A DNA stretch of 64,000 nucleotides from Bradyrhizobium sp. 170. Lineage in GTDB: Bacteria; Pseudomonadota; Alphaproteobacteria; Rhizobiales; Xanthobacteraceae. The notes under the pieces were generated by a model, which had not been told where the DNA came from, searched no databases, and was given only the letters and a program-made list of their open reading frames with translations. The stretch spans positions 2,108,001 to 2,172,000 of the forward strand of contig NZ_CP064703.1 of assembly GCF_023101085.1 (NCBI RefSeq), given 5' to 3'. Below are positions 38,875-47,900 of this stretch, piece by piece (position 1 is the stretch's first letter; every line of letters begins with the position of its first letter). The position numbers and the translations under genes are program-made.

Positions 38875-39819
38875 CTAGCAGTGCCTGCGACGTCGCGTGG
38901 CCTCTTGGGGAGAAGCCATGCGGGACGCCTCCTCCAATATTATCTGCCGCATCCATATGCTTGCCGGATCAGTATTGTGAAGGGCAGGCCATTGGAGGGC
39001 CTCCGTGAATGCGGGAAGTGGCAGCGGAAGATCGACTATCTGCAGAGGCGTGGTCTTTGCGAAATGCTTGGCAAGCCTTCCGGGCATCGTTGCTACACGG
39101 CCGGTGTTCAATAGTATAGGCGGGATCATGCTAAAGCCCTGCACAACGACCTCAATGCGTCTCTTGACACCGTGTTCGAGCAAAAACCATTCCTCGATGG
39201 AGGGCCTTTGCGTCGACCCGAACTTGGCCGCGACGTGCCCTATCGACATGTATCTCTCGAATGTAAGCTGCCGTGATAGCTGCTTGTTCGTGCGGCAACC
39301 CACGCACACGAGCGTCTCCTCGAACAGTGCCGCTTTAGGGTGGACGGTCGACATGAACAACTCTGGTAAGATAAGAAAATCGACCTCGCCGCGCCGAAGA
39401 GCCTGATCGGGGTCGTCCGAGAGAGGCAGGAATTCGAAGCGGACGGCGGGAGCGTCCCGCGCGACACGGTCCACGATCTTTCGGAAGAACACGACTGTCA
39501 TGAAATCGGAAAGGTTGATCCTGAAGCGGCGATCCGATCGCGCTGGATTGAACGTATCCCGCGAAATAATCGACAGCTGGATGTGCAGCAGAGCCTCCCG
39601 AATTGGGACGGCAAGCCCTTCCGCACCCGGTGTTGGGACAAGTTCGCGGCCCCTCATCGTAAATAGTTCATCACGAAAATAGGCGCGGAGCCGGGCGACT
39701 GCCGCGCTCATGGCTGGCTGGCTCAGGTTGATGCTGCGCGCTGCAGCGGTGAGATTACGCTCGGTCATCAGAGCGTCGAGCGCGACGAGGAGATTCAAGT
39801 CGAGGCCTTTGAAACGCAT
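38875..39819 (-). CDS. nodD1: NodD1, LysR-family nodulation activator
   Basis: A 314-residue LysR regulator that activates nod genes with flavonoids. It starts [18 protein letters not shown] with the same HTH as NodD2, and the effector domain keeps [34 protein letters not shown] and [22 protein letters not shown]. It is divergent from the nod operon; the nod box begins about 10 bp upstream of its ATG. The C-terminus ends [13 protein letters not shown]. Intact. Confidence 0.93.
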   Translation of the reverse strand: MRFKGLDLNLLVALDALMTERNLTAAARSINLSQPAMSAAVARLRAYFRDELFTMRGRELVPTPGAEGLAVPIREALLHIQLSIISRDTFNPARSDRRFRINLSDFMTVVFFRKIVDRVARDAPAVRFEFLPLSDDPDQALRRGEVDFLILPELFMSTVHPKAALFEETLVCVGCRTNKQLSRQLTFERYMSIGHVAAKFGSTQRPSIEEWFLLEHGVKRRIEVVVQGFSMIPPILLNTGRVATMPGRLAKHFAKTTPLQIVDLPLPLPAFTEALQWPALHNTDPASIWMRQIILEEASRMASPQEATRRRRHC

Positions 39820-39829
39820 GATCTTGAGC

Positions 39830-39878
39830 TATCCATGCTGTGAATGGGTTACATAAAAACAATCGATTTTACCAATTT
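39830..39878 (+). promoter_or_regulatory. nod box
   Basis: A 49-bp NodD-binding site: TATCCATGCTGTGAATG at the left, then ACATAAA and the highly conserved AAACAATCGATTTTACCAAT at the right. The plus-strand orientation points to nodABC; it also covers the divergent nodD1 start. Confidence 0.93.
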
Positions 39879-39970
39879 TGTGGAATGACGGATAGCAAAA
39901 ACGTCAGTCAAATCGAATTCAGGCAACCAGGCTGATTAACGAACTTTGCCCTGGCTCCAAGAGAACTCAA

Positions 39971-40312
39971 GTGTTTGCTGAGCATCAACTTAACCCTGCC
40001 ATTGCCGCGAGATTCGGCGGAATGCGTAAGCCGCATCACCATGGGTCGATGCGACAAGCGCCGCGTAGTTCGCATGGCCGCCGACTGCCGATAAACCTTC
40101 GTATAGTCTTTCCAACTCTGAGTATATCGGCAGCTTACCTCCGTGCTGCTGAACCGGCGCTCGACTCCGTCTTAGCTTCTCGAAGACACCGGAGTCGAAT
40201 ACAGGCGTCAAATACGTCTGCGCTTCGGCCAAATGGATGGCGCATCCCTCGCAGTCAAATTGTGCCAAAACTGCAGGGAAAGTCCCTCGTAGGTTTGGTA
40301 CGAGTGCCAAGG
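39971..40312 (+). other. nodY-position leader of the nod operon
   Basis: Between nod box and nodA, where Bradyrhizobium carries nodY or nodK. A plus-strand frame starts here (MFAEHQLNPAIAARFGGM) and a minus-strand frame at 39990-40310 (with DCEGCAIHLAEAQTYLTPVFD) looks equally protein-like. I cannot tell which is real or recall the NodY sequence well enough to name it. Confidence 0.4.
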
Positions 40313-40693
40313 GCGCTGGACCTAATCTCCGTCACAAGTGCTTATCGATCTTTCCGTGATGAGTTGACGGACATGCTCTTTTCGCTGGGTTACATCCCAG
40401 AACCGGTCCAGAGCGCAGATAAGTTCCAAAAATGCAGTCGCTTTCTAAGAGCGTCCTTCTTGATCGCGGAGATGCAGTTAGACGGGGATGCTCGCGATCG
40501 AGCGACGCGAGCATCTGGTCGCATCTGGAAGAGCGATCCCAACCATTCTGCTCACGGACCGTCCTGGGGACGACCGGCCGCGCGCGCTACGTGCCAGCGT
40601 GTCCCGTTACCTGAGCAGGCCATTCAGCGAGCGCGAACTGCTCGCATGCATCAACAACCCCACTCTCAGACACCGGACAGTGCGCAGGGGCAG
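40313..40693 (+). pseudogene. Response-regulator receiver domain, frameshifted
   Basis: Reads LISVTSAYRSFRDELTDMLFSLGYIP, then FLIAEMQLDG, and after a shift near 40485 [46 protein letters not shown]. This is a FixJ/NodW-type receiver with no output domain. The usual acidic pair reads TSAY instead of VDDD and the phosphorylation Asp position reads E (LIAE). It lies immediately before nodA, inside the nod-box transcript. Confidence 0.7.
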
Positions 40694-40695
40694 CC

Positions 40696-41328
40696 ATGAA
40701 CATAGTCCTCTCCAGTTCAGCGAGAGGTCTCTCAATGCGCTCTCAGGTGCAGTGGAGGGTGTGCTGGGAAAATGAGTTACGACTCGCCGACCACATCGAA
40801 CTGTCCGAGTTCTTTCGAGAGACCTACGGACCGATCGGCGAGTTTAATGCAAATCTGTTCGAAGGCGGTCGAAGTTGGGCCGGCGCGAGGCCTGAGGTCC
40901 GTGTCATTGGCTATGACACGCGCGGCGTAGCTGCTCACATCGGGGCACTGCGGCGCTTCATCAAAGTCGGAGAGGTCGACCTACTGGTGGCCGAATTGGG
41001 ATTGTACGGTGTACGTCCGGATCTTGAGGGACTCGGAATCAGCCACTCAATGCGCGTGATGTATTCAGTACTCCAGCAGCTTGGCGTGCCATTCGGCTTC
41101 GGCGCGGTTCGGCATGTGCTGAAGGAACATCTTACAAAGCTGCTCGAGCGGCCCGGTCTGGCCACCGTACTCTCGGGCGTTCGCGTGCGGTCAACCCTCC
41201 CAGATGTATATCCTAACTTGTCGCCCACGCGCACGGAAGACGTGCTCGTTGTGGTTTTGCCAATTGGACGGCCGATCAGCGAGTGGCCGACTGGTACGTT
41301 GATTGATCGGAACGGGCCAGAGCTGTGA
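40696..41328 (+). CDS. nodA: NodA, Nod-factor N-acyltransferase
   Basis: 210 residues, the normal length. NodA attaches the fatty acid to the de-N-acetylated chitooligosaccharide end. Hallmarks are [95 protein letters not shown] and the ending [11 protein letters not shown]. The start [11 protein letters not shown] resembles other Bradyrhizobium NodA starts, with four extra residues before RSQ. First intact gene behind the nod box. Confidence 0.95.
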   Translation: MNIVLSSSARGLSMRSQVQWRVCWENELRLADHIELSEFFRETYGPIGEFNANLFEGGRSWAGARPEVRVIGYDTRGVAAHIGALRRFIKVGEVDLLVAELGLYGVRPDLEGLGISHSMRVMYSVLQQLGVPFGFGAVRHVLKEHLTKLLERPGLATVLSGVRVRSTLPDVYPNLSPTRTEDVLVVVLPIGRPISEWPTGTLIDRNGPEL

Positions 41329-41352
41329 GATATCTCGACTGCTTGTCCCGCA

Positions 41353-41985
41353 GTGCGTAGCGAGTGCGCTGAGGCCGCCGGGGATCGCAGCGTCTATTTG
41401 ACGTTTGACGACGGTCCTAATCCGCTTTGCACATCGGATGTCCTCGACGTGCTGGCGGAACAGCGGGTGCCGGCGACGTTCTTTGTTATCGGCGCGTACG
41501 CAGCAGACCAGCCGAAACTAGTCCAACGAATGATCGCAGAAGGGCACGAGGTCGCAAACCACACGATGAATCATCCGGACCTATCCAGGTGCGAACCGGC
41601 CGAAGTGCAATTTGAAATACTAGCGGCGAGCAGCGTCATCAGAATGGCGTGCCCCCAGGCCTTGGTGCGACACATCCGTGCGCCGTATGGCATGTGGACC
41701 GAACAAGTGCTCGCTTCGTCAGCGAGGGCTGGACTGGCTGCTCTGCACTGGTCGGTCGACCCGCGAGACTGGTCTCGTCCTGGCGTGGACGCAATTGTCG
41801 CGATGGTGCTGGCCTCTCTCCGGCCAGGTGCAATTGTGCTCCTGCACGACGGATGTCCTCCCGACGAGTTGGGACGGGGCACTCACGCTGGTCTGCGCGA
41901 CCAGACCCTGAAGGCGCTCTCTCGCCTCATTCCAGCAATCCGCGGCCGTGGATTTGCAATCCGCTCGCTTCCTCAATCTCACTGA
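41353..41985 (+). CDS. nodB: NodB, chitooligosaccharide deacetylase
   Basis: 210 residues. A carbohydrate esterase 4 deacetylase removing the terminal N-acetyl group. TFDDGPNP holds the catalytic Asp pair, HEVANHTMNHPDL the metal His residues, RAPYGMW the arginine motif and ALHWSVDPRDW/LLHDGCP the rest of the NodB domain. GTG start 24 bp after nodA; the ribosome site is weak, suggesting coupling. Open. Confidence 0.94.
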   Translation: MRSECAEAAGDRSVYLTFDDGPNPLCTSDVLDVLAEQRVPATFFVIGAYAADQPKLVQRMIAEGHEVANHTMNHPDLSRCEPAEVQFEILAASSVIRMACPQALVRHIRAPYGMWTEQVLASSARAGLAALHWSVDPRDWSRPGVDAIVAMVLASLRPGAIVLLHDGCPPDELGRGTHAGLRDQTLKALSRLIPAIRGRGFAIRSLPQSH

Positions 41986-41999
41986 ACAGACACGCCCCT

Positions 42000-43352
42000 A
42001 TGAACCTGCTTGCCACAACCAGCACTGTCGCTGTCTTGTCTTATGCGTTGCTCTCGACTGTCTATAAGAGCGTGCAGACGCTTTATGCTCTGCCGACAGA
42101 CGTCTCATCGCTGGACAATGCTATCGACACCGAAGCTCTGCCGAGCGTGGATGTCATCGTCCCCTGCTTCAACGAGGGCCCGCGTACGCTCTCGGCGTGC
42201 CTAGAGTCCATCGCAAGTCAAGACTACGCAGGAAAACTGCAGGTCTATGTTGTTGATGACGGTTCTGGAAACCTCGACGATGTGGCGCCCGTCCACGAGA
42301 CCTACACGGACGATCCGAGGTTTAAGTTTGTTATGCTGCGAGAGAATGTAGGAAAGCGCAAGGCGCAGATCGCCGCAATACGGCGCTCATCTGGAGACTT
42401 GGTGCTCAACGTCGACTCGGACACGGTACTCGCCCCCGATGTGGTTACGAAGCTTACCCGAAAGATGCAAAATCCGGCGATCGGCGCGGCCATGGGGCAG
42501 TTGACAGCCAGCAACCGGAGCGACACCTGGCTCACCCGATTGATTGATATGGAGTACTGGCTGGCTTGCAACGAAGAGCGCGCGGCACAGGCTCGCTTCG
42601 GTGCCGTTATGTGCTGCTGCGGCCCCTGTGCTATGTACCGCCGGTCCGCGCTTCTTTTACTGCTAGATCAGTACGAGACGCAATTTTTTCGGGGAAAGCC
42701 GAGCGACTTTGGTGAGGATCGTCATCTCACGATACTCATGCTGAAAGCAGGGTTTCGAACCGAGTACGTTCCTGACGCCATCGCGGCAACGGTCGTCCCG
42801 GATAGCCTAAAGCCGTATCTTCGCCAACAACTCCGCTGGGCACGAAGCACTTTCCGGGACACGCTGCTTGGATTGCGCCTGCTCTCCGGTCTCGATCGCT
42901 ATCTTACCCTAGACGTTATCGGGCAGAATCTCGGTCCGCTATTGCTCGCCCTGTCACTACTAACGGGACTCGCGCAACTCGCACTCACAGCCACAGTGCC
43001 GTGGTGGACGTGTATCATGATCGCAGCAATGACCGCGGTCCGCTGTAGCGTGGCAGCTTTTCGTGCTCGCCAAGTGCGATTTCTCGGCTTTTCTCTGCAC
43101 ACACTCATCAATCTCTTTCTCTTACTTCCCGTGAAAGCCTACGCGTTGTGTACCTTGAGCAACAGCGATTGGCTGTCACGGAAGGCTGCCAGCGTACCGA
43201 ACAAGGGTGAACAGCAGGTCGTCATACGAAAATCGAGCGCTGGACCAAACGCTACAGGAGCTTCGGGAGTTTCTGGGTCAATTCGCAGGACGGATCTTTC
43301 GCGCGGCTCGTCGAGGTTGGCGACCTCTGACGGCGTTTGCAGCGGCCAGTGA
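42000..43352 (+). CDS. nodC: NodC, N-acetylglucosaminyltransferase
   Basis: 450 residues. Membrane GT2 enzyme that makes the chitooligosaccharide backbone. N-terminal membrane segment (LLATTSTVAVLSYALLSTVYK), VDVIVPCFNEGPRTL, VDDGSGN, NVDSDT (DxD), DFGEDRHLTILML and the QQLRWARS (QxxRW) motif, then C-terminal membrane helices. ATG 42000 starts MNLLATT; the frame is open further upstream inside nodB but that part is nodB shadow. The C-terminal tail is shorter than in the type strain as I recall it. Confidence 0.95.
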   Translation: MNLLATTSTVAVLSYALLSTVYKSVQTLYALPTDVSSLDNAIDTEALPSVDVIVPCFNEGPRTLSACLESIASQDYAGKLQVYVVDDGSGNLDDVAPVHETYTDDPRFKFVMLRENVGKRKAQIAAIRRSSGDLVLNVDSDTVLAPDVVTKLTRKMQNPAIGAAMGQLTASNRSDTWLTRLIDMEYWLACNEERAAQARFGAVMCCCGPCAMYRRSALLLLLDQYETQFFRGKPSDFGEDRHLTILMLKAGFRTEYVPDAIAATVVPDSLKPYLRQQLRWARSTFRDTLLGLRLLSGLDRYLTLDVIGQNLGPLLLALSLLTGLAQLALTATVPWWTCIMIAAMTAVRCSVAAFRARQVRFLGFSLHTLINLFLLLPVKAYALCTLSNSDWLSRKAASVPNKGEQQVVIRKSSAGPNATGASGVSGSIRRTDLSRGSSRLATSDGVCSGQ

Positions 43353-43376
43353 TTCTTCAACCGAGGTGGACGATCT

Positions 43377-44006
43377 GTGCGCTTGAACGAGAAGTATGAA
43401 TTGTTAGAACGGGAATTGGCCGCCGACGATCCGTGGCGGCTCGACGGTAGTCCGTTCGAGCGGGAGCGTCACACGCAGATGCTCCGGCTATCAATTTCCC
43501 AAGGGGTCATCAGAAATGGTCTCGAAGTCGGGTGCGCGGCCGGCGCATTCACGGAAAAGCTAGCACCTCACTGCCAACGGCTCACGGTGATTGATGTCGT
43601 GCCGCGAGCGATTGGTCGCGCGTCCGCACGGACGAAGCGGTGGTCGCATATTGCGTGGACAGTCTCCGATATTCAACAGTTCTCGACCGCCGAGCGGTTC
43701 GATCTGATCGTCGTGGCGGAAGTTTTGTATTACCTCCGTGACGTGGCCGAGATGCGCACGGCCATTGACAAGCTGGTGGGTATGCTCGCGCCGGACGGGC
43801 ATCTGATTTTCGGATCAGCCCGAGATGCCAACTGCCGGCGCTGGGGTCACGCTGCTGGTGCCGAAACGGTCATCGCCATGTTGAACGAAACCTTGGTCGA
43901 GGTCGAGCGCGTGCAGTGCCAGGGTGTGTCGGATAATGAAGACTGCTTGATCGCCTGCTTTCGGCGTCCGTTTCGATCTTCAATTCAATCGAATCGCCAA
44001 CTTTAA
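43377..44006 (+). CDS. nodS: NodS, Nod-factor N-methyltransferase
   Basis: 209 residues. SAM-dependent methyltransferase acting on the deacetylated sugar nitrogen. Motif I is LEVGCAAGAFTEKLA, then VIDVVPRAIGRA, VSDIQQF and FDLIVVAEVLYYL. GTG start chosen for length and position 24 bp after nodC. Intact. Confidence 0.93.
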   Translation: MRLNEKYELLERELAADDPWRLDGSPFERERHTQMLRLSISQGVIRNGLEVGCAAGAFTEKLAPHCQRLTVIDVVPRAIGRASARTKRWSHIAWTVSDIQQFSTAERFDLIVVAEVLYYLRDVAEMRTAIDKLVGMLAPDGHLIFGSARDANCRRWGHAAGAETVIAMLNETLVEVERVQCQGVSDNEDCLIACFRRPFRSSIQSNRQL

Positions 44007-44018
44007 TAGGGAGGCACT

Positions 44019-45728
44019 ATGCGCATCTGCGGCATCAAGCTGACGCATGACGGGGCTATCGCTCTTGTGGAGGACGGGCGGCTGGTCTTTTGCGTCGAGC
44101 AGGAGAAACGTGACAATAATCCGCGGTATCAATCCATCGACAATCTTGATGCGGTTGTTGTCGCTTTGGCCGAGCATGGTCTGGATCCGCAGGATGTAGA
44201 TCAGTTCGTCATCGACGGCTGGGACGGGGAGGTCGAGTCGCAATTCCAGGTCCTCAGTGGGGCGACACCTATCACTCTCAAAGGGGCGCCGTATGTTGAG
44301 CGCCATGCCGAAGGCCTTCTCACTTCGCGCGACGGTTCTAGCCTGATGCTTGACGGCAGGGTCTTCCCTTATAGAAGCTATCCGCACGTCACAGGCCATG
44401 TGGCCTCCGCATACTGCACGAGTCCTTTTGCCAAAACCGGACAACCCGCCTTCTGCCTGGTATGGGATGGGTCCATCCTTCCACGTCTCTACTACGTAGA
44501 ACCCGGCGGCGCGCGCTTCCTCGAATGCTTGTTTCCGATCATAGGCCATGCTTATGCTGTCGCGGGCCATCACTTCGGACCTTATAAACGGGCGAGCCGT
44601 ACCAGCTGGGACCTAGGTGTTGCCGGCAAGCTGATGGCCTACATCGCGCTCGGGTCTGTTGATGAAGACACCGTTGCGTTGTTTAAGGAGCTCTACGAGG
44701 AGCGCTTTGCGGCCGACACGGAGCATGCTCGACGCTACCGTGCCGAGATCAACAGCGCGGAGTCCTCACTTGAGGCTATGCACGACTTTTTCGACGCGAG
44801 CGCGCTTCGGTTGAAAGCCAAGCTGCCCGAAGATGTACTTGCATCGTTTCATAGTTTCCTCGAGCGTCTCCTCGTCCGGGAAATTGCTGTTGCTTTGCAG
44901 CGACATTCACGTCCGGGACCGCGCAATTTATGCATAGCCGGTGGTTGCGGTCTCAATATCAAATGGAATAGTGCACTTCGTGCTACCGGACTGTTCGATG
45001 ATGTCTGGGTGCCGCCCTTTCCGAACGACAGCGGCTCGGCAATCGGTGCCGCTTGCTCCGCAATGGCGGCGGAGAAAGGCTTCGTTGCGCTGCAATGGTC
45101 GGTTTACAGCGGCCCGGCTCTGGCACCCAGCAGCAACGCCTCGTCCGAATGGGACGCTGCGCCATGCAGTATGCGTGAACTCGCTACCATCCTCGCGAGC
45201 AAAAAGCCCGTGGTGTTCCTGGCCGGCCGCGCCGAACTTGGACCACGGGCATTGGGCGGCAGAAGCATTCTCGCAGCCGCGACATCGGCGGGAATGAAGG
45301 ACCATCTCAACGACATCAAGCTTCGTGAGGTCTTCCGGCCAGTGGCGCCGATATGCCTGGAGGACCGTGCGCCGGAAATTTTCAGCCCCGGAACGCCTGA
45401 TCCTTACATGCTTTTCGATCACCAGATACGGGCAGAATGGTGGGACAAAATTCCTGCTGTTCTACACCTCGACGGATCTGCGCGATTGCAGACCATTCCA
45501 AGAACCTCTCAGCACAAAGTGGCCGAGCTTCTCGTCGAATATGAAAAACTCACCGGCATTCCGCTACTTTGCAATACGAGTGCCAACCACCATGGACGCG
45601 GGTTTTTTCCGGATGCCGCAGCGGCCTACCAGTGGGGAGGCGTTGAACACGTCTGGTGCGACGGCCTGCTGTGGACCAAAACCGTTGTAAGTGAGCGATC
45701 GCCGGCCGAACGACTTCTTTCAGTCTAG
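44019..45728 (+). CDS. nodU: NodU, Nod-factor 6-O-carbamoyltransferase
   Basis: 569 residues. Carbamoyltransferase of the NodU/CmcH type. ICGIKLTHDGAIALVEDG at the start, HVTGHVASAY (metal His), GGCGLNIKWNSAL, FLAGRAELGPRALGGRSIL and LLCNTSANHHGRGFFPD. ATG follows GGGAGG. Located 12 bp after nodS. Intact. Confidence 0.95.
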   Translation: MRICGIKLTHDGAIALVEDGRLVFCVEQEKRDNNPRYQSIDNLDAVVVALAEHGLDPQDVDQFVIDGWDGEVESQFQVLSGATPITLKGAPYVERHAEGLLTSRDGSSLMLDGRVFPYRSYPHVTGHVASAYCTSPFAKTGQPAFCLVWDGSILPRLYYVEPGGARFLECLFPIIGHAYAVAGHHFGPYKRASRTSWDLGVAGKLMAYIALGSVDEDTVALFKELYEERFAADTEHARRYRAEINSAESSLEAMHDFFDASALRLKAKLPEDVLASFHSFLERLLVREIAVALQRHSRPGPRNLCIAGGCGLNIKWNSALRATGLFDDVWVPPFPNDSGSAIGAACSAMAAEKGFVALQWSVYSGPALAPSSNASSEWDAAPCSMRELATILASKKPVVFLAGRAELGPRALGGRSILAAATSAGMKDHLNDIKLREVFRPVAPICLEDRAPEIFSPGTPDPYMLFDHQIRAEWWDKIPAVLHLDGSARLQTIPRTSQHKVAELLVEYEKLTGIPLLCNTSANHHGRGFFPDAAAAYQWGGVEHVWCDGLLWTKTVVSERSPAERLLSV

Positions 45729-45737
45729 GATCAACGT

Positions 45738-46653
45738 ATGTCCACCGCAGCAATCGACTTTACCGGCCGTAGGGAAGTCATAATGGCGACAAGATTGCCG
45801 TCAACGGGCTGTCGTTCGCCGTTGCGCCGGGAGAGTGCTTCGGCCTGCTGGGGCCGAACGGCGCGGGCAAGAGCACGATCGCGCGTATGGTCCTCGGCAT
45901 GGTACGGCCTGATGCGGGCAAAATCACAGTGCTCGGCGAGCCGGTCCCCGTACCCGCAACCTTGGCACGCGTGCGTATCGGCGTGGTGCCGCAGTTCGAC
46001 GACCTTGAACTCGAGTTCACCGTACGCGAGAACCTGCTCGTATTTGGGCGCTACTTCAGAATGAGCGCACGCGAAATCGAAGCGATCGTGCCGTCACTGC
46101 TTGAGTTCGCCCGCCTCGAAAGCAAGACGGATGCGCGCGTCGCCGGCCTATCCGGCGGCATGAAGCGGCGGTTGACGCTGGCGCGTGCGCTGATCAACGA
46201 CCCGCATTTGCTGATAATGGACGAGCCGACCACTGGCCTCGATCCGCATGGACGCCATCTGGGAACGCCTGCGATTACTTCTGGCCCGCGGCAAGACGAT
46301 TCTTTTGACCACTCACTTTATGGAAGAGGCCGAGCGGTTGTGCGATCGGCTGTGTGTGCTCGAGAATGGTCGCAAGATCTCCGAAGGCAGGCAAGCCTCA
46401 TACGCTGATCGATGAGCAGATCGGATGCGACGTTATCGAGATCTATGGCGGCAATCCGCATGAGTTGTTGGCGCTGATCAAACCTTACGCGCGCCGCATC
46501 GAAGTCAGTGACGAGACGCTCTTTTGCTATGCGCCAGATCCGGAGCAGGTCCGCGTGCGGCTGCGCGGGCGCGCGGGTCTACGCATTCTGCAGCGTCCTC
46601 CGAATCTAGAGGATGTCTTTTTGCGGCTAACCGGGCGCGAGATGGAGAAATGA
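45738..46653 (+). pseudogene. nodI: nodI, Nod-factor exporter ATPase, three frameshifts
   Basis: The ATPase of the NodIJ exporter. Starts MSTAAIDFTG, then after a shift near 45775 [25 protein letters not shown] (Walker A) ... [17 protein letters not shown] (signature) and [10 protein letters not shown] (Walker B). After a shift near 46250 comes [31 protein letters not shown], and after a shift near 46390 [14 protein letters not shown] to the end. All parts are present but not in one frame; the indels are more than one base at two places. Confidence 0.88.
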
Positions 46654-46656
46654 ATC

Positions 46657-47445
46657 GTGGGTGAAGGCTACATGGCGGCCATGCCTGCGAACGCATATAA
46701 CTGGGTCTCGGTATGGCGTCGGAATTTTCTGGCATGAAGGAAGGTCGCGCTTGCATCGCTTCTGGGGAAGCTCGTCGATCCCATGACAAATCTCTTTGGT
46801 CTCGACTTTGGCCTCGGAAATATTGTGGGGCGCGTTGACGGCGCTTCATACATCGCGTTTGTAGCGGCTGGCATGGTGGCGACGAGTGCGATGATCTCCG
46901 CGAGCTTCGAAGCGATGTACGCGACGTTCGCCCGCATGGATGCCAAGCGAACTTGGGAAGCAATTTTGTACACGCAGCTCACGCTAGGCGACATCGTCCT
47001 CGGTGAACTGGCGTGGGCAGCGACAAAGGCCGTTCTGGCCGGAACTGTAATCGCGATTGTTGCCGCCACATTGGGCTATGCCGAATGGCCGTCAATTCTT
47101 TATGTGCTGCCAGCAATCGCTCTCACTGGTCTCGTCTTCGCGAGCCTTGCGATGGTCGTCATATCGCTTGCGCCCAGTTACGAGTATTTCGTCTTTTACC
47201 AGACGCTCTTCATCACGCCGATGATCTTCCTCTGCGGCGCAGTCGTTCCGGTAGCCCAGCTGCCCAGCATCTTTCAAAGCGTGGCGGGCGTACTGCCGCT
47301 GGCACATTCGGTCGACCTCATCCGGCCCGCGATGCTGAGGCGCCCGGCTGGCAGTGCAGCCTTCCGTATCAGTGCGCTTTGCATATACGCGGTGATACCG
47401 TTTTTCCTGTCGACGGCGCTGTTTCGCCGGCGCCTCATGCGTTAA
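46657..47445 (+). pseudogene. nodJ: nodJ, Nod-factor exporter permease, nonsense codon
   Basis: The inner-membrane partner of NodI. GTG 46657 gives a frame of 263 codons ending at 47445, the normal NodJ length (262 residues). Codon 27 is TGA (46735-46737) in place of the expected Trp (NFLA-stop-RKVALAS). The rest is uninterrupted: [55 protein letters not shown]. Restart at ATG 46783 would lose the first cytoplasmic part. Confidence 0.88.
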
Positions 47446-47465
47446 TGCGACGTTCCGCAGAAGCG

Positions 47466-47687
47466 ATGGAGACACACGATGTTGTACCGCCAATTGTGCC
47501 GCGACAGCTCGAGACGGCGCAGCATACGGCAGTCACATGTACGGTGCCGTTTTGGAAGGACGACATGACTGGTGCTCAGCGCGCTATCTTTGTCGACTGC
47601 CTGCCCTCTGCTGCAAGCACCCCAGTGGGCGCGGCCTCTGTGCCGCAACTGAAGCGCGAAATCGCGCGCATGGATGTCAACCTGTGA
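47466..47687 (+). CDS. Small ORF in the nolMN position
   Basis: 73 residues (METHDVVPPIVPRQLETAQHTA..., PFWKDDMTGAQRAIFVDCL). It lies where B. japonicum has nolM/nolN between nodJ and nolO. I cannot match it to NolM from memory. A further overlapping frame to 47779 (NLSAVWNAGATMAELISLSK) may be a remnant of the next small gene. Confidence 0.4.
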   Translation: METHDVVPPIVPRQLETAQHTAVTCTVPFWKDDMTGAQRAIFVDCLPSAASTPVGAASVPQLKREIARMDVNL

Positions 47688-47900
47688 GCGAAGGCGATCC
47701 AGTGAATTTGTCAGCAGTATGGAACGCGGGCGCCACAATGGCTGAGCTCATATCGTTGAGTAAGCCGGGCACCACGTAAGAATCCTTGGATGCTGGTGAT
47801 GTCTGAATGGCGTTCGCAGCCGCGAGCGACAGTGCAGCTTAGTGGAACGATGCTGAAATCAGGCCAATAGGGCCTCCTGTCACGAGGAATGGAGAGCAAG

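Noticed and set aside
39990..40310. Minus-strand 106-codon frame opposite the nodY region
   Set aside because: Protein-like composition but no ribosome site or known match and it opposes the nod operon; kept only as an ambiguity in the nodY entry.
41649..41999. Long upstream extension of the nodC frame across nodB
   Set aside because: It lies inside nodB in another frame, has no family similarity, and NodC starts at ATG 42000 with its membrane segment.
45738..46408. Programmed frameshifting in nodI
   Set aside because: Three separate shifts with multi-base changes and no slippery sequence with hairpin make a programmed event unlikely.
47013..47441. Plus-strand frame overlapping nodJ in another phase
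   Set aside because: It is Arg/Ser-rich shadow sequence over the conserved nodJ; only its tail past 47445 may be a separate small gene.
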